64,000 nucleotides of DNA from Paraburkholderia aromaticivorans (GCF_012689525.1 NZ_CP051516.1:992001-1056000); one strand, 5' to 3'; numbered from the stretch's first letter, positions 46,182-57,061 are shown. Notes: generated by a model not told the origin, from the letters alone. Numbers and translations: made by a program.

Positions 46182-48281
46182 ATGCTGAATCGCAAGTCCA
46201 ACCCGTCGTCTTCATCGCAACGCTGGTCGAACTGGCTGTATGCCGTCGCCAGCGCGATCTACCGCAAGCGGCCGGTATGGATGGTGTCGTTTTCGACCAG
46301 CGAGGCCAGTTTGTCGGAAGGCTTGAGGGCGGCGTGCGCGTCGACGGCCATGCTCGCGCTTGGCAATGTGCTGCACGAACCGGCGTTCGCGTGGGCGGCG
46401 ATCGGCGCGTTCTGGACCTGCCTCGCCGATGCGGGCGGCTCCAACCGCGCCCGCTTCGCGTCGATGATGGGCTTCGCGGTGCTGTCCACGCTGTGCGGCG
46501 GCCTGACGTCTTACGCTTCCGGAGCAGGGGCCGTGTTCGCCGCGCTCGCGGTGCTGGCATTCACGACACTCGGCGCGTTCGGCAGGATCTGGGGCGCGGC
46601 CACGTCGCAGGTGACGATTCTCGCGGCCACTGCATGCGTCGTGATGGTCGACCGGCCGATGCACAGTCTGCGGCAGGGCATGGCATTTCTCGGCATCTAT
46701 CTGGTCGGATGTCTGTTTGCCGTGGCGCTGAGTCTGACGATCTGGCGCATTCATCCGTTCGGCACGAGCCGCTCGACGCTGCGCGCCGTCTACCTGCGCC
46801 TCGCCGATATCGCAGTGGACAGCGCCCGCTTGCTGGAACGGCGCGCGGCACGCGGCGAGTGGGCCACGCATGCCGCGAAATTTCGCGCCGATGCCCGCGC
46901 CGCGCTGGAGCGCTCGCGTAAAGTGCTGGCGCGCGTGCCCGCGTCGAGAACGGGCGGCCGCGAAACCTACGACACGCTGCTCGGCTTGCTGACCGACAGC
47001 GAAGCGTTGTTCGCGTATCTGATCGCCGTCTCCGGCGCATGTGAACGAGTGCCCGACGACGCATGGCGCGCGCAACGCGCGGCCCGGCTGCTGACGGTTA
47101 TGGGCGACGTGCTGCGCGGCATCGGCGCGGCGGCCAACGACGCACAGTGGGCGCGTCTCGCCGATTTGCAACTGCGTTTGCGGCGTTTTGCGCGGCGCCT
47201 CGAAACCGCGTTGATGGAACCCGTCACGCTGAAATCCGACTTCGAACTGGTCGACTTCACGCCGGTGCATGCGCAGCCCGAAGGCTGGCGCGACGGCGCC
47301 GCGCGGCTCTTCACGCGCATCTGGGCCACGCTCAAGGCGAACCTGTCGGTCGAATCCGTCGGCTTGCGGCATGCGGCCCGCGTCGGCGTGACGACGACCA
47401 CGGGCTTTCTCGTGATCCGCGCGCTCGGTCTGCCGTTCGGCTACTGGGCCACCATGGCGACGCTGCTGATCCTGCAACCGTCGATTGCCGCAACCTGGCC
47501 GCGCAGTATCGAGCGGGCGGCGGGCAGCATCGTCGGCGGCGTGCTGGCAGCGGCGATCGGTTACGCGATCCATTCGCCGCTCGGCATTTCGCTCGCGGTG
47601 TTTCCGCTGGTGATGGCGACGATGGCGCTGCGACCCGTCAGCTATAGCCTCTTCGTGCTGTTCCTCACGCCGACCTTCGTGCTGGTCGCCGACTTCGCGA
47701 CGCCGGGCGCCAGCGAATTCACCTATGCGGTTACGCGGCTCGGCAACAACGTGCTCGGCTGCGTATTGGCGCTGCTGGCCACGTTCTATCTCTGGCCGAC
47801 GCGCGAAAAGATCGACTATCGCGCGTATCTGAGCGAAGCGGTGCGCGCCAATCTCGCCTATCTGAGAGCCGCGCTGGAACTGCCTCGCCGCAGCGAGAAG
47901 GAGATGGAGCGCTTGCGTCGCGCCGCGGGTCTGGGCAGCAATAACGCGGAGGAAGCCATCGGCCGGATTCGCCTTGAAAAGCTCGAGGATTCGATGGTCG
48001 ATACCGTGACGCTGACGGTGCTGGGCGTGTTGCGAAGAATGGCCGGCACCGCCACGCAACTGCGGATGAGTACGAACCGGCGCGACATGCACGATGAACT
48101 CGGCGCGTGGATTGCGATCGTGAGCGCGGACATCGACGGCGCGTTGAGTCGAACCTTGCGGCCGGTGCGCCTTGCGCTCCCCGCGCGAGATGGACTGACT
48201 TCACTGGAAGCCGATGCGGTGGGCGAGCTTGCGCTAATGCATCGGCTGCTCAACGAGCGGATGCGCGAGGCGAGGGGATAG
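46182..48281 (+). CDS. FUSC-family membrane protein (AaeB/YccS-like)
   Basis: 699-residue inner-membrane protein with two blocks of about five to six helices (residues about 45–185 and 400–540), each followed by a soluble helical region. This duplicated layout is that of the fusaric-acid-resistance family, including the aromatic-acid efflux protein AaeB and YccS. Motif YWATMATLLILQPS is in the second block. Probably effluxes aromatic or phenolic acids, but the usual HlyD-like adaptor and outer-membrane genes are not nearby. Confidence 0.87.
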   Translation: MLNRKSNPSSSSQRWSNWLYAVASAIYRKRPVWMVSFSTSEASLSEGLRAACASTAMLALGNVLHEPAFAWAAIGAFWTCLADAGGSNRARFASMMGFAVLSTLCGGLTSYASGAGAVFAALAVLAFTTLGAFGRIWGAATSQVTILAATACVVMVDRPMHSLRQGMAFLGIYLVGCLFAVALSLTIWRIHPFGTSRSTLRAVYLRLADIAVDSARLLERRAARGEWATHAAKFRADARAALERSRKVLARVPASRTGGRETYDTLLGLLTDSEALFAYLIAVSGACERVPDDAWRAQRAARLLTVMGDVLRGIGAAANDAQWARLADLQLRLRRFARRLETALMEPVTLKSDFELVDFTPVHAQPEGWRDGAARLFTRIWATLKANLSVESVGLRHAARVGVTTTTGFLVIRALGLPFGYWATMATLLILQPSIAATWPRSIERAAGSIVGGVLAAAIGYAIHSPLGISLAVFPLVMATMALRPVSYSLFVLFLTPTFVLVADFATPGASEFTYAVTRLGNNVLGCVLALLATFYLWPTREKIDYRAYLSEAVRANLAYLRAALELPRRSEKEMERLRRAAGLGSNNAEEAIGRIRLEKLEDSMVDTVTLTVLGVLRRMAGTATQLRMSTNRRDMHDELGAWIAIVSADIDGALSRTLRPVRLALPARDGLTSLEADAVGELALMHRLLNERMREARG

Positions 48282-48320
48282 CCAGGCGGCGCGGAGAAGA
48301 AGAACGAAGCTCAAGCGTTT

Positions 48321-48650
48321 TCAGGACGTGGCGGGCTTTTCTTCAGCTTGCTCTTCGTCGGCAAGCGCTTCAGGCTCAGGTAAAGGCATCACCGACTCAA
48401 GCGTGCGCAGGCCGGCCGCAAGCGCACGCTTTTCAGGCGGCGACAACCGCTTCACCCAATACTCCGCGCGCGACGCAGTGGACCGGTCCGTCAATTCGAA
48501 CGACGCCAGCACCTGCACCGGCTTGCGAGAACGCGTATAACGCGCGCCCTCGCCGCTCACGTGTTTGTCGAAGCGCGCCTGCACGTCGACGGCGATGCCG
48601 GTATAGACACTGCCGTCCGAGCATTCGAGCAGATAGAGAAACCACGCCAT
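48321..48650 (-). CDS. GIY-YIG nuclease-superfamily protein
   Basis: 109-residue protein of the single-domain GIY-YIG group (YhbQ/UPF0213-like). Motif LYLLECSDGSVYTGIAVDVQ contains the YLL…YTG form of GIY-YIG; the catalytic Arg lies in the following helix (ARFDKH), and the Glu in SRAEYWVKRL. The C-terminus is an acidic tail. DNA-processing role is inferred. Starts nine bases after the FemAB-like gene stop and is probably co-transcribed. Confidence 0.85.
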   Translation of the reverse strand: MAWFLYLLECSDGSVYTGIAVDVQARFDKHVSGEGARYTRSRKPVQVLASFELTDRSTASRAEYWVKRLSPPEKRALAAGLRTLESVMPLPEPEALADEEQAEEKPATS

Positions 48651-48659
48651 GGATGCGCT

Positions 48660-49901
48660 TCAGCCTTTGAACGGATTGTGTTCGCGCAGCTCATCCACAT
48701 ACGCATGGATGCTGTTCTTTTCGTTGTCGAGAAAGTGGCCGACGGCATCGGCGAAAGCGGGATGCGCGAGCCAGTGCGCCGAGCGCGTTACCGTGGGCAG
48801 GAAGCCGCGGGCCATCTTGTGCTCGCCCTGGGCGCCGCCTTCGAACGCGCCGAGCTTTTCCTCGATGCAAAATTCGAGCGGCTGGTAGTACGCCGTCTCG
48901 AAGTGCAAACACGGCACGTGTTCGAGCGCGCCCCAGTAGCGGCCGTACAGCGTGCCGCCGGTTTTCGCATCGCGCTGATACACCACCAGCGAACTCGCGA
49001 TCGGCTTGCCTTCGTATTCGGCGATCACGAGCAGCAGGTTCTCCGGCATCGATGCGCCGATCATGCGGAAGAAATCGAGGTTCAGATACGGACTCGAAAA
49101 GTGCTCGCGGTACGTCTGCCGATAACACTTGCTGAAGAAGCGCCAGTCCGCATCCTGAATGTCCTCGCCGCGAATCCGGCGCATCGTCACGCCGGCCTCA
49201 TGCACTTTACGACGCTCGGCGCGAATGTTCTTGCGCTTCTTCTGTTCGAGCGTCGAGAGGAAGTCTTCGAAGTCGCGATAGCCGTCGTTCAGCCAATGAA
49301 ACTGCACGCCTTCGCGTTGCATCATGCCCATTTCGTTGAGCGCGTCGGCTTCAGTTTCGGTGGGAAACAGCACATGCAGCGACGACACGTCGGCCTGCTC
49401 GGCGAACGCCATCAGCGTCGCGGCCAGGTGCCTGAGCGCATGCGTATCCGCCGACAACAACCGGTTGCCTTGCACCGGCGTGAACGGCACCCCGCACAGC
49501 AGCTTCGGGTAATACGGCAAGCCGTTGCGCTTGTAGGCGTCCGCCCAGGCCCAGTCAAAAACGTACTCCCCGTACGAATGCCCTTTCAGATACACGGGTG
49601 CGGCGGCCACGAGCTTGTCTGTGCGCGGGTCGGTCAGCGTGACGAATTGCGGCGCCCAGCCGGTATCGGCGACCGCACAGCGGGTCGCATGCAATGCGCT
49701 CAGAAACTCATGCCGCAGAAACGGCGTGGGCTGCGACTGCTGCGCGAGAAGGGCATTCCATTCGGCGGCGTCCACCTCGGAGGGCGACGCCAGAATGCCC
49801 GTGCGATAATCAAAGCGTTCCTGGTTCAATCTGTGTGACTGTTCCCAATGAGCGGCGCGGCGCTCTGAGCGCCACGCCGTTCGTTTATCCGATTTGTCCA
49901 T
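48660..49901 (-). CDS. FemAB/GNAT-like acyltransferase (DUF482 / peptidogalycan family)
   Basis: 413-residue cytosolic protein of the family formerly called DUF482, with two GNAT-like folds as in FemAB aminoacyltransferases. Characteristic stretches include TPFLRHEFLSALH, RKNIRAERRKV, and FETAYYQPLEFCIEEKL near the end. Members are annotated as N-acetyltransferases or peptidoglycan-related; the reaction is not known. Divergent from nadE, 61 bp apart. Confidence 0.85.
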   Translation of the reverse strand: MDKSDKRTAWRSERRAAHWEQSHRLNQERFDYRTGILASPSEVDAAEWNALLAQQSQPTPFLRHEFLSALHATRCAVADTGWAPQFVTLTDPRTDKLVAAAPVYLKGHSYGEYVFDWAWADAYKRNGLPYYPKLLCGVPFTPVQGNRLLSADTHALRHLAATLMAFAEQADVSSLHVLFPTETEADALNEMGMMQREGVQFHWLNDGYRDFEDFLSTLEQKKRKNIRAERRKVHEAGVTMRRIRGEDIQDADWRFFSKCYRQTYREHFSSPYLNLDFFRMIGASMPENLLLVIAEYEGKPIASSLVVYQRDAKTGGTLYGRYWGALEHVPCLHFETAYYQPLEFCIEEKLGAFEGGAQGEHKMARGFLPTVTRSAHWLAHPAFADAVGHFLDNEKNSIHAYVDELREHNPFKG

Positions 49902-49962
49902 TCCGTCGAGCTAACCAGCCGCGGTACTCGCAAGCCACGTCGGCTTGCCTGTCGATCCTGCC

Positions 49963-51663
49963 ATGAAGACCCGAATCGCTCTTGCTCAAATCAATGTCAC
50001 CGTCGGCGACTTCGCCGGCAACGTCGCGAAGATTGTCGCTGCCGCGCGCGTCGCGCACAACGATGGTGCGAAGCTTCTGATCGCGCCTGAACTCGCGCTC
50101 TCCGGCTATCCGCCCGAAGATCTGCTGCTGCGTCCCGCGTTCTATGCCGCGAGCGCGGCGGCGCTGGCCGACCTCGCCACGCAACTGAAGCCGTTTGCCG
50201 GCCTGCATGTGATCGTCGGCCATCCGCTGCGCGACATCACGCACAACGCGGCGCACGGCCATGGTAATGCAAACGCGCCGATCGAGCGCGGCGTGCCGCC
50301 GGTCGATACCTTCAACGCGGCCTCGCTGATCGTCGACGGAGAAGTGCGCGGCACTTATCGCAAGCAGGATTTGCCCAACACCGAGGTGTTCGACGAGAAA
50401 CGCTACTTCGCGTCCGACCCGCAGCCGTTCGTGTTCGACCTGGACGGCGTGAAGTACGGCGTGGTGATTTGCGAGGACGCATGGCATGCATCGGCTGCGC
50501 AAATGGCGAAGGCGGCGGGCGCGCAAGTGGTGCTGATTCCGAACGGGTCGCCGTATCACCTGAACAAGGAAGCGGTGCGCTTCGACATTCTGCGCGCACG
50601 CATTCGCGAGACCGGACTGCCGATGGTCTATGTGAACATGGTCGGCGCGCAGGACGAACTGGTGTTCGACGGCGGCTCGTTCGTGCTCGACGCGCAAGGC
50701 GAACTGGTTGCGAAGATGGCGCAGTTCGAGGAAGCGACCGCGATCATCGAATTCGATGACGGCAAGCCGCTGCCCGCGCCGATCGCACCGGAATTGTCGA
50801 TCGAGGCGCAGGTCTACGCCGCGCTCGTGATAGGCGTGCGCGACTACATCAACAAGAACGGTTTCCCGGGCGCGCTGATCGGCCTGTCGGGCGGCGTGGA
50901 TTCGGCGCTGGTGCTGGCCGTCGCATGCGACGCGCTCGGCGCGGACCGGGTGCGCGCGGTGATGATGCCGTCGCGCTACACGGCGGACATTTCCACCACT
51001 GATGCAGCCGAAATGGCCCGCCGCGTCGGCGTGCGCTACGACGAAATCGCGATCGCGCCGATGTTCGACGCGTTCCGCAGCTCGCTGGCTGAAGAATTCG
51101 CGGGCCGCGCCGAAGACGCCACCGAAGAAAACATTCAGGCGCGCATTCGCGGCACCTTGCTGATGGCGCTGTCGAACAAGTTCGGCTCGATCGTGCTGAC
51201 TACCGGCAACAAAAGCGAAATGGCGGTGGGCTACTGCACGTTGTACGGCGACATGGCCGGCGGCTTCGCGGTCATCAAGGACATTGCGAAAACGCTCGTC
51301 TACCGGCTCTGCCATTACCGCAACCAGGCGACGACCTTCGCCAGGCAGGACGTCATTCCCGAACGGATTCTGACGCGCGCGCCGTCGGCGGAACTACGCG
51401 AGAACCAGACCGATCAGGACAGCTTGCCGGAATACGACGTACTCGACGCGATCATGCGCATGTACATGGAAGAGGACCGCTCGCTCGCCGAAATCATCGC
51501 CGCAGGCTATGCGGTCGACGACGTCAAACGCGTCACGCGCCTCATCAAGATCAACGAATACAAGCGGCGTCAGGCGCCGATCGGCATTCGCGTCACGCAT
51601 CGCGCGTTCGGGCGCGACTGGCGTTATCCGATCACGTCGGGCTACACCGAACCGGTGGAGTGA
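49963..51663 (+). CDS. nadE: glutamine-dependent NAD+ synthetase
   Basis: Final step of NAD+ synthesis: amidates deamido-NAD+ with ATP using ammonia from glutamine. 566 residues in two domains: an N-terminal nitrilase-type glutaminase (Glu in ALSGYPPEDLL, Lys in YRKQDLPN, Cys in VICEDAWH) and a C-terminal synthetase with the P-loop SGGVDSALV and TGNKSEMAVGY. Followed 125 bp later by glnB, an arrangement usual in this group. Confidence 0.96.
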   Translation: MKTRIALAQINVTVGDFAGNVAKIVAAARVAHNDGAKLLIAPELALSGYPPEDLLLRPAFYAASAAALADLATQLKPFAGLHVIVGHPLRDITHNAAHGHGNANAPIERGVPPVDTFNAASLIVDGEVRGTYRKQDLPNTEVFDEKRYFASDPQPFVFDLDGVKYGVVICEDAWHASAAQMAKAAGAQVVLIPNGSPYHLNKEAVRFDILRARIRETGLPMVYVNMVGAQDELVFDGGSFVLDAQGELVAKMAQFEEATAIIEFDDGKPLPAPIAPELSIEAQVYAALVIGVRDYINKNGFPGALIGLSGGVDSALVLAVACDALGADRVRAVMMPSRYTADISTTDAAEMARRVGVRYDEIAIAPMFDAFRSSLAEEFAGRAEDATEENIQARIRGTLLMALSNKFGSIVLTTGNKSEMAVGYCTLYGDMAGGFAVIKDIAKTLVYRLCHYRNQATTFARQDVIPERILTRAPSAELRENQTDQDSLPEYDVLDAIMRMYMEEDRSLAEIIAAGYAVDDVKRVTRLIKINEYKRRQAPIGIRVTHRAFGRDWRYPITSGYTEPVE

Positions 51664-51706
51664 GCCGCGGCGAATGACTGCGGACTAACCCGAAGCACGC
51701 GCCGGA

Positions 51707-52127
<421 letters not shown>

Positions 52128-52254
52128 AGCACCTGACTCCGTCGCCTTAAAGCAGGTATCGAGCGCCGGTAATTGGCAACTGCAGTCGGCCGCACCACGT
52201 GAGCCATGAATGCACCGCGCCGGTGCGCTCAGGCAGTGGCAAAACCGTGCGCTC

Positions 52255-52294
52255 AAATAAAAAACGGTGCGATACCCTTTCGGACATCGCACCG
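52255..52294 (-). terminator. porin terminator
   Basis: On the minus strand, stem CGGTGCGAT / ATCGCACCG with a twelve-base loop followed by TTTTTTATTT. A second hairpin (CCCCGAAGG / CCTTCGGGG, 52351–52373) lies between it and the porin stop codon and probably stabilises the abundant mRNA. Confidence 0.8.
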
Positions 52295-52385
52295 ATACGC
52301 GCCTCTCGCAGCAGCGTGAAAAAGATTCTCTTGGAAAACTTTTGACTACACCCCGAAGGAAGTCCCTTCGGGGAACACCGTTCGC

Positions 52386-53537
52386 TTAGAACGAGTGTTG
52401 AATACCTGCATACACGCCCGACTGGCTGTGACCCGGCAGCGGATTGTCCGTGCTCGTTGCCGTACCGGCGTTGTTCGCATTCAGGCCGTAGTTAGCCGTC
52501 TTGCTGTTTTGCGTCGTTGCGACCTGGATGTCCAGCAGCGTGCGTTTGGACAGGTTGTACGAGCCGCCGATCGTGTAGATCGTCGCGTTGCCTGCGCCGT
52601 TGTTGCCGTTCACGTGGTAGACCGCTGCGATCAGCGCCGCAGCCGGCGTTGCTTGCCACGTCACACCGCCCCATTCGTGATCGAGCGTAGTCGGTTGACC
52701 CGGCAGAACACCCTCCGCACCTGCCGAACGAACAGCCTGGTAAGCAGCCTGGACCTTGAACTGGCCGAGGAACACGTTCACGAGAGCCGAGTATTCACGC
52801 GATGCCGCGAATACGCCATTGCCGACGTTGGCCGTGTTGACCGTGCTTGCGTTCGGGCCGTACAGAACGCCGTTAGCCGGGTTGCGGATTTCGTCGTAAA
52901 TACCGCGAACCTGGAACAGCGAGTTCGTGTAGGTGATCTGCGCGCCAGCTTCGCGACCTTGAGCGGTCGTGCCGTTGCCGTTCCAGCTCGTTGCGTTCGA
53001 CAGCGCGTATTGACCGTAGAAGTCAAAGCCCGCGATCTTCGGCGACTGGTATGCGAAGTTGTTGCTCGATTGCGGCCAGTTGCGGCCACGCACCAGCGAT
53101 GCCGACGACCAGTTCGATTGACCGAACGGGTCGAAGTCCCACACGCCGTTCGAGATGTACAGCATGCGGCCCATCGTGAACGTACCGTATGCGTCGTTCG
53201 ACAGGCCGACAGTTGCCCAACGATTGAAGAGGCCGCCGCCGCCAGGGCCTGCACCCGTCATGGTGTTGAAGGAGCCTTCCAACTGGAACAGGACCTTGTT
53301 GCCGCCACCGATGTCCTCAACGCCTTTCAAGCCCCACAGGCTGGTACCCCAGTCACCGCTTTCCGCGCGCCAACGGTTCGTGCTGCCCGTTGCCGAGCCA
53401 GCTGCGTTAGTGCCTTGCGGAACGCCCGTCATGTATTCGATACCGGCGTCAAGGCGGCCGTACAGCGTCACGCTGCTTTGGGCGTGCGCAACAACACCGG
53501 CTGTCATCAGCGCAGCGGCGAGCAAAGCTTTCTTCAT
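52386..53537 (-). CDS. Gram-negative porin
   Basis: 383-residue outer-membrane porin of the Burkholderia OmpC-like family. Signal peptide MKKALLAAALMTAG ending AHA-Q, then SSVTLYGRLDAG; the C-terminus is IQHSF, ending in the insertion Phe. GGAGGAG stands before the ATG, and the 3' region has two hairpins, suggesting strong expression. The upstream leader is markedly AT-rich. Confidence 0.94.
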   Translation of the reverse strand: MKKALLAAALMTAGVVAHAQSSVTLYGRLDAGIEYMTGVPQGTNAAGSATGSTNRWRAESGDWGTSLWGLKGVEDIGGGNKVLFQLEGSFNTMTGAGPGGGGLFNRWATVGLSNDAYGTFTMGRMLYISNGVWDFDPFGQSNWSSASLVRGRNWPQSSNNFAYQSPKIAGFDFYGQYALSNATSWNGNGTTAQGREAGAQITYTNSLFQVRGIYDEIRNPANGVLYGPNASTVNTANVGNGVFAASREYSALVNVFLGQFKVQAAYQAVRSAGAEGVLPGQPTTLDHEWGGVTWQATPAAALIAAVYHVNGNNGAGNATIYTIGGSYNLSKRTLLDIQVATTQNSKTANYGLNANNAGTATSTDNPLPGHSQSGVYAGIQHSF

Positions 53538-54139
53538 CTTCTCCTCCATACCCTGTCAAAAAGTGAAACCCAGTACTGCGAATGGTGCTCGGCCGCGAGT
53601 TGCGCCGAACAGAAATCGGTACCAGGGAGATTAGCGGGTGGATTGGGTCTCCTGCCGTGACGTGTAGCCTTGGGGCTATCTGGCCGTCATGCCGATCCCT
53701 CGCCGACCGGTTCTCCTCTGTGCTTTGAAGTGAAACTACTTTTAATGAACTTCGTTTTGCTACTTTGGTTACTAATTTATCAAAAATACCCTTCACTGGG
53801 AGAAGAAATTAGTACCCGCCTTGATCGATGTCTCCAAATTGCAATAGCAATGTGCGCGACGACCTGTTGCAACCGCTTCGAAAAACGCGGAAACCCTTAT
53901 GCGACAAGGGAATCACGGATCGGCGCGGGCAACGTTAAGGATTGCCACTATTGACGCTTCAAATGCGGCAGAGTATGGCGAATGGACGAGGGATGGACGC
54001 CTGCGGGGAGCGGTTTTCGCGGCGGAAATCGCCAGAATGCGCAGGTGAGCGAAGCAAAAAAGGCGCTGGTAAGCGCCTTGTAATGCTACTTTGACTACAA
54101 CCCAAATAGCGGGCTGCGTCTGAGTCACTATTTGAGCCT
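53538..54139. other. about 600-bp intergenic region upstream of the porin
   Basis: Contains the porin promoter/leader (AT-rich, about 53720–53830) and the terminator of the downstream-facing ABC operon. No gene supported. Confidence 0.5.
54056..54079 (-). terminator. hisQMP operon terminator
   Basis: Perfect stem AAGGCGCT / AGCGCCTT with loop GGTA; on the minus strand followed by TTTTTTGCTT. About 60 bp after the hisP stop. Confidence 0.85.
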
Positions 54140-54919
54140 CTATTTAAGGCTTCCGGAGAGGAACTGCTTGAGCCGGTCGCTCTTCGTGTTCCTGAATACT
54201 TCGTCGGGGTGGCCTTCTTCTTCCACCCGGCCTTGATGCAGAAACATCACGTGATTCGACACGTTGCGCGCGAAGGCCATTTCATGCGTGACGACGATCA
54301 TCGTGCGGCCTTCTTCGGCGAGCGTCTGCATGACCTTGAGCACTTCGCCGACCAGTTCGGGGTCGAGCGCCGAAGTCGGTTCGTCGAACAACATCACATC
54401 CGGATGCATGGCCAGCGCACGCGCGATCGCCACGCGCTGCTGCTGGCCGCCCGACAGATGCGACGGATACTGTTTCTCCAGGCGCGGCGCGAGCCCCACC
54501 TTTTCCAGATATTCACGCGCGCGTTCTTCGGCTTCCTTGCGCTTCAGACCCAGCACGTTGACGGGCGCCTCGATGATGTTCTCGAGCACGTTCATGTGCG
54601 ACCACAGGTTGAAATGCTGGAACACCATCGACAGCCTGGTGCGCACGCGCTGCAACTGCTTCGCGTCCGACACGCGCAGCGCGCCGTTCTTGCCTATCTG
54701 CGTGCGCACTTCCTCGCCGTCGACGAAGATGCGCCCGGCATTCGGCTGTTCGAGAAAGTTGATACAGCGAAGCATCGTGCTCTTGCCCGAACCGGACGAG
54801 CCGATCACGCTGATCACGTCGCCGGCGTTGGCCTTGAGCGACACGCCCTTGAGCACTTCGTTGTCGCCATACTGTTTGTGAAGCTCGTCGACGAAGAGCT
54901 TCTGCTTCTTGGTGGTCAT
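54140..54919 (-). CDS. hisP: polar amino-acid ABC transporter ATP-binding protein (HisP/ArtP type)
   Basis: 259-residue ATPase that powers uptake of a basic or polar amino acid (histidine, arginine, lysine or ornithine class). Walker [10 protein letters not shown] (about 40–48), signature [15 protein letters not shown], Walker [14 protein letters not shown] and the H-loop VVTHEM. The [17 protein letters not shown] insertion is typical of HisP-like proteins. Last gene of hisQ–hisM–hisP, 46 bp after hisM. Confidence 0.93.
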   Translation of the reverse strand: MTTKKQKLFVDELHKQYGDNEVLKGVSLKANAGDVISVIGSSGSGKSTMLRCINFLEQPNAGRIFVDGEEVRTQIGKNGALRVSDAKQLQRVRTRLSMVFQHFNLWSHMNVLENIIEAPVNVLGLKRKEAEERAREYLEKVGLAPRLEKQYPSHLSGGQQQRVAIARALAMHPDVMLFDEPTSALDPELVGEVLKVMQTLAEEGRTMIVVTHEMAFARNVSNHVMFLHQGRVEEEGHPDEVFRNTKSDRLKQFLSGSLK

Positions 54920-54965
54920 CAGGATCCTTGGGCATGCTTACTTGCTGAGGGCGCGGTGCCCCGGG

Positions 54966-55679
54966 TTACTTGCCTTGCGGCCGCAGGTAAGCGAGCCAGC
55001 GGCGCTCGGCGCGGCGGAACAGCCACACGAGCGCGAAAGAAATGCACAGATAGAGCAGGGCGGCGATGCCGAACGCATTGAACGACTGATACGTCGCCGA
55101 GTTCACATCGCGCGCGATCTTGAGGATGTCCGGCACCGTCGCGGTGAACGCGACGGTGGTGGCGTGCAGCATCAGGATTACTTCATTGCTGTAGTAGGGC
55201 AATGCGCGGCGCAGTGCTGACGGCAGAATCACGCGGCGGTACAGCGTGAACGACGACATGCCATACGCGCGCGCCGCTTCGATCTCGCCGTACGGCGTCG
55301 CCTTGATCGCGCCGGCGAAAATCTCGGTGGTGTATGCGCAGGTGTTCAGCGTGAAAGCGAGCAGCGTGCAATGCATGCCGTCGCGGAAGAACGCATTGGT
55401 GAGTTCGTGATTGCGAATGATCTCGAGGCTGTACAAGCCCGTGTAGCAGAGCAGCAGTTGCACATACAGCGGCGTGCCGCGGAAGATGTACGTATACAGC
55501 CACACGAGACGGGAGAGCCACTTCTTCTTCGACACGCGGGCGACCGCGAGCGGAATCGACAGGCAGAAGCCGAGCCCGATCGACACCACCAGCAGCCACA
55601 GCGTGATCACGACACCGGTGAGGCGGTAGCCGTCGCTATAGAGATAGTTGCGCCAGTATTCCTGAATGATCTCGATCAT
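54966..55679 (-). CDS. hisM: polar amino-acid ABC transporter permease (HisM type)
   Basis: 237-residue inner-membrane permease with about five helices. The EAA loop that contacts HisP is GEIEAARAYGMSSFTLYRRVILPSA… (residues about 150–175). Its ATG overlaps the hisQ stop codon (ATGA), so the two permeases are translationally coupled. Confidence 0.92.
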   Translation of the reverse strand: MIEIIQEYWRNYLYSDGYRLTGVVITLWLLVVSIGLGFCLSIPLAVARVSKKKWLSRLVWLYTYIFRGTPLYVQLLLCYTGLYSLEIIRNHELTNAFFRDGMHCTLLAFTLNTCAYTTEIFAGAIKATPYGEIEAARAYGMSSFTLYRRVILPSALRRALPYYSNEVILMLHATTVAFTATVPDILKIARDVNSATYQSFNAFGIAALLYLCISFALVWLFRRAERRWLAYLRPQGK

Positions 55680-56365
55680 AGATCCGCCTTTCGTACGCCG
55701 GTCGAGTAACGCTTTTCGAGGTACATCAGCACGAAGTTGGACACTGTGGTGATGACGAGATAGATCGCCCCTGCGAACAGGGTGAAGAAGAAGAACCGCA
55801 GCGTGCCCTTGCCCGCGTCCTGCGAAGCCTTGACCACGTCGGCGAGACCGATGATCGACACCAGCGCGGTGGCCTTCACCATCACCTGCCAGTTGTTGCC
55901 GATGCCGGGCAGCGCGAAGCGCATCATCTGCGGGAACATCACGCGGGTGAACACCTGCCAGCCGGTCATGCCGTAAGCGGCGCCGGCTTCGAGCTGGCCG
56001 CGCGGCACCGCGAGAAACGCGCCGCGGAAGGTTTCGGTGAAGTACGCGCCGTAAATGAAGCCGAGCACCGCGACGCCGGCCACGAAGGGATCGATGTCGA
56101 TCTGGTCCCAGCCGAGCAGGTCGGTCAGGTTGTTCAGCCAGATCTGGATGCTATAGAACAGCAGCAGCATCAGCACCAGATCGGGCACGCCGCGCACGAG
56201 CGTGGTGTAGACCGTGCCGACGCCGTAGGAGAAACGGTTTTTCGACAGTTTCGCCGCCGCGCCGAGCAGGCCCAGCACGAAAGCGAACGCCAGCGACAAC
56301 ACCGCCAGTTTGACGGTTTGCCAGGTGCCGTTGAGGAGCAGCGGGCCGTAGCCTTGAAGGAACAT
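55676..56365 (-). CDS. hisQ: polar amino-acid ABC transporter permease (HisQ type)
   Basis: 229-residue permease partner of HisM. Five helices; EAA loop GQLEAGAAYGMTGWQVFTRV. I chose the ATG with AAGGA seven bases upstream (MFLQGYGPLLL); a ten-codon extension is possible. First gene of the operon. No periplasmic binding-protein gene stands upstream, contrary to the usual hisJQMP order. Confidence 0.92.
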   Translation of the reverse strand: MFLQGYGPLLLNGTWQTVKLAVLSLAFAFVLGLLGAAAKLSKNRFSYGVGTVYTTLVRGVPDLVLMLLLFYSIQIWLNNLTDLLGWDQIDIDPFVAGVAVLGFIYGAYFTETFRGAFLAVPRGQLEAGAAYGMTGWQVFTRVMFPQMMRFALPGIGNNWQVMVKATALVSIIGLADVVKASQDAGKGTLRFFFFTLFAGAIYLVITTVSNFVLMYLEKRYSTGVRKADL

Positions 56366-57061
56366 AGGGGGTCCTTGACGATGTGGTTGCGACACACCGC
56401 GAAAGACGCGGCCAACTCTGCGCCGCGTTTGCCGCGAGCTTTAGGCTCGCTGTGACCGGCGGCGCACAGCGCACCGCTGTGCAAATCATGACTGCATGGC
56501 CGTTGCCGGTCTTGCAGCGCGCTTTTCGACTCTCGTTGTAACTGCGGGTGAATCTACTGCCGACTGTATTACGAAGCCTCGCGAAAGCCCATGCGGGCGA
56601 GCCCCGAGTTTCGTGCGTGCTGAGTCTGTTTCCCGAATTCAGCGTCCGGCCTCAATTGGCCGTCGCTATTCTAGGCGGTCAAAATTGTCGCGCCGTTCGG
56701 GCGTCCTGCTTCGGCGCGGAGGTGTCCATTCGATGCATCGAGCGAGTCCGGCGCGGGTCTGAACGGCTGCCAACCCCATCGGCGCCCGGTGTCCCGGGCC
56801 CGCCAGCGCGCCTGCGACGCCCACGCGATCTCGAAAAGCGCGGTATTTTACCCGAACAGGGACGCGGTGCCAGTCCGGGACGTCGGCGGCGCCAAACTGA
56901 TGGATGAGGGCGTTGTGTGAGCGCGACGCTGTGACGTTCTTTTCTCCACGCGCCCGATTGCGCGGATTTATGAAACGATCCGGTGCATCCGCGCGGATTG
57001 TTTAGCGCAGGCCATGCCCATACATTCTCGGCATCGCTACTTACTCACCAGGAGTCCTTCC
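56366..57061. other. about 700-bp intergenic region between hisQ and pirin genes
   Basis: Divergent promoter region. Short frames only. Nothing resembling a periplasmic binding protein, even in fragments, was seen in any frame. Confidence 0.5.
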
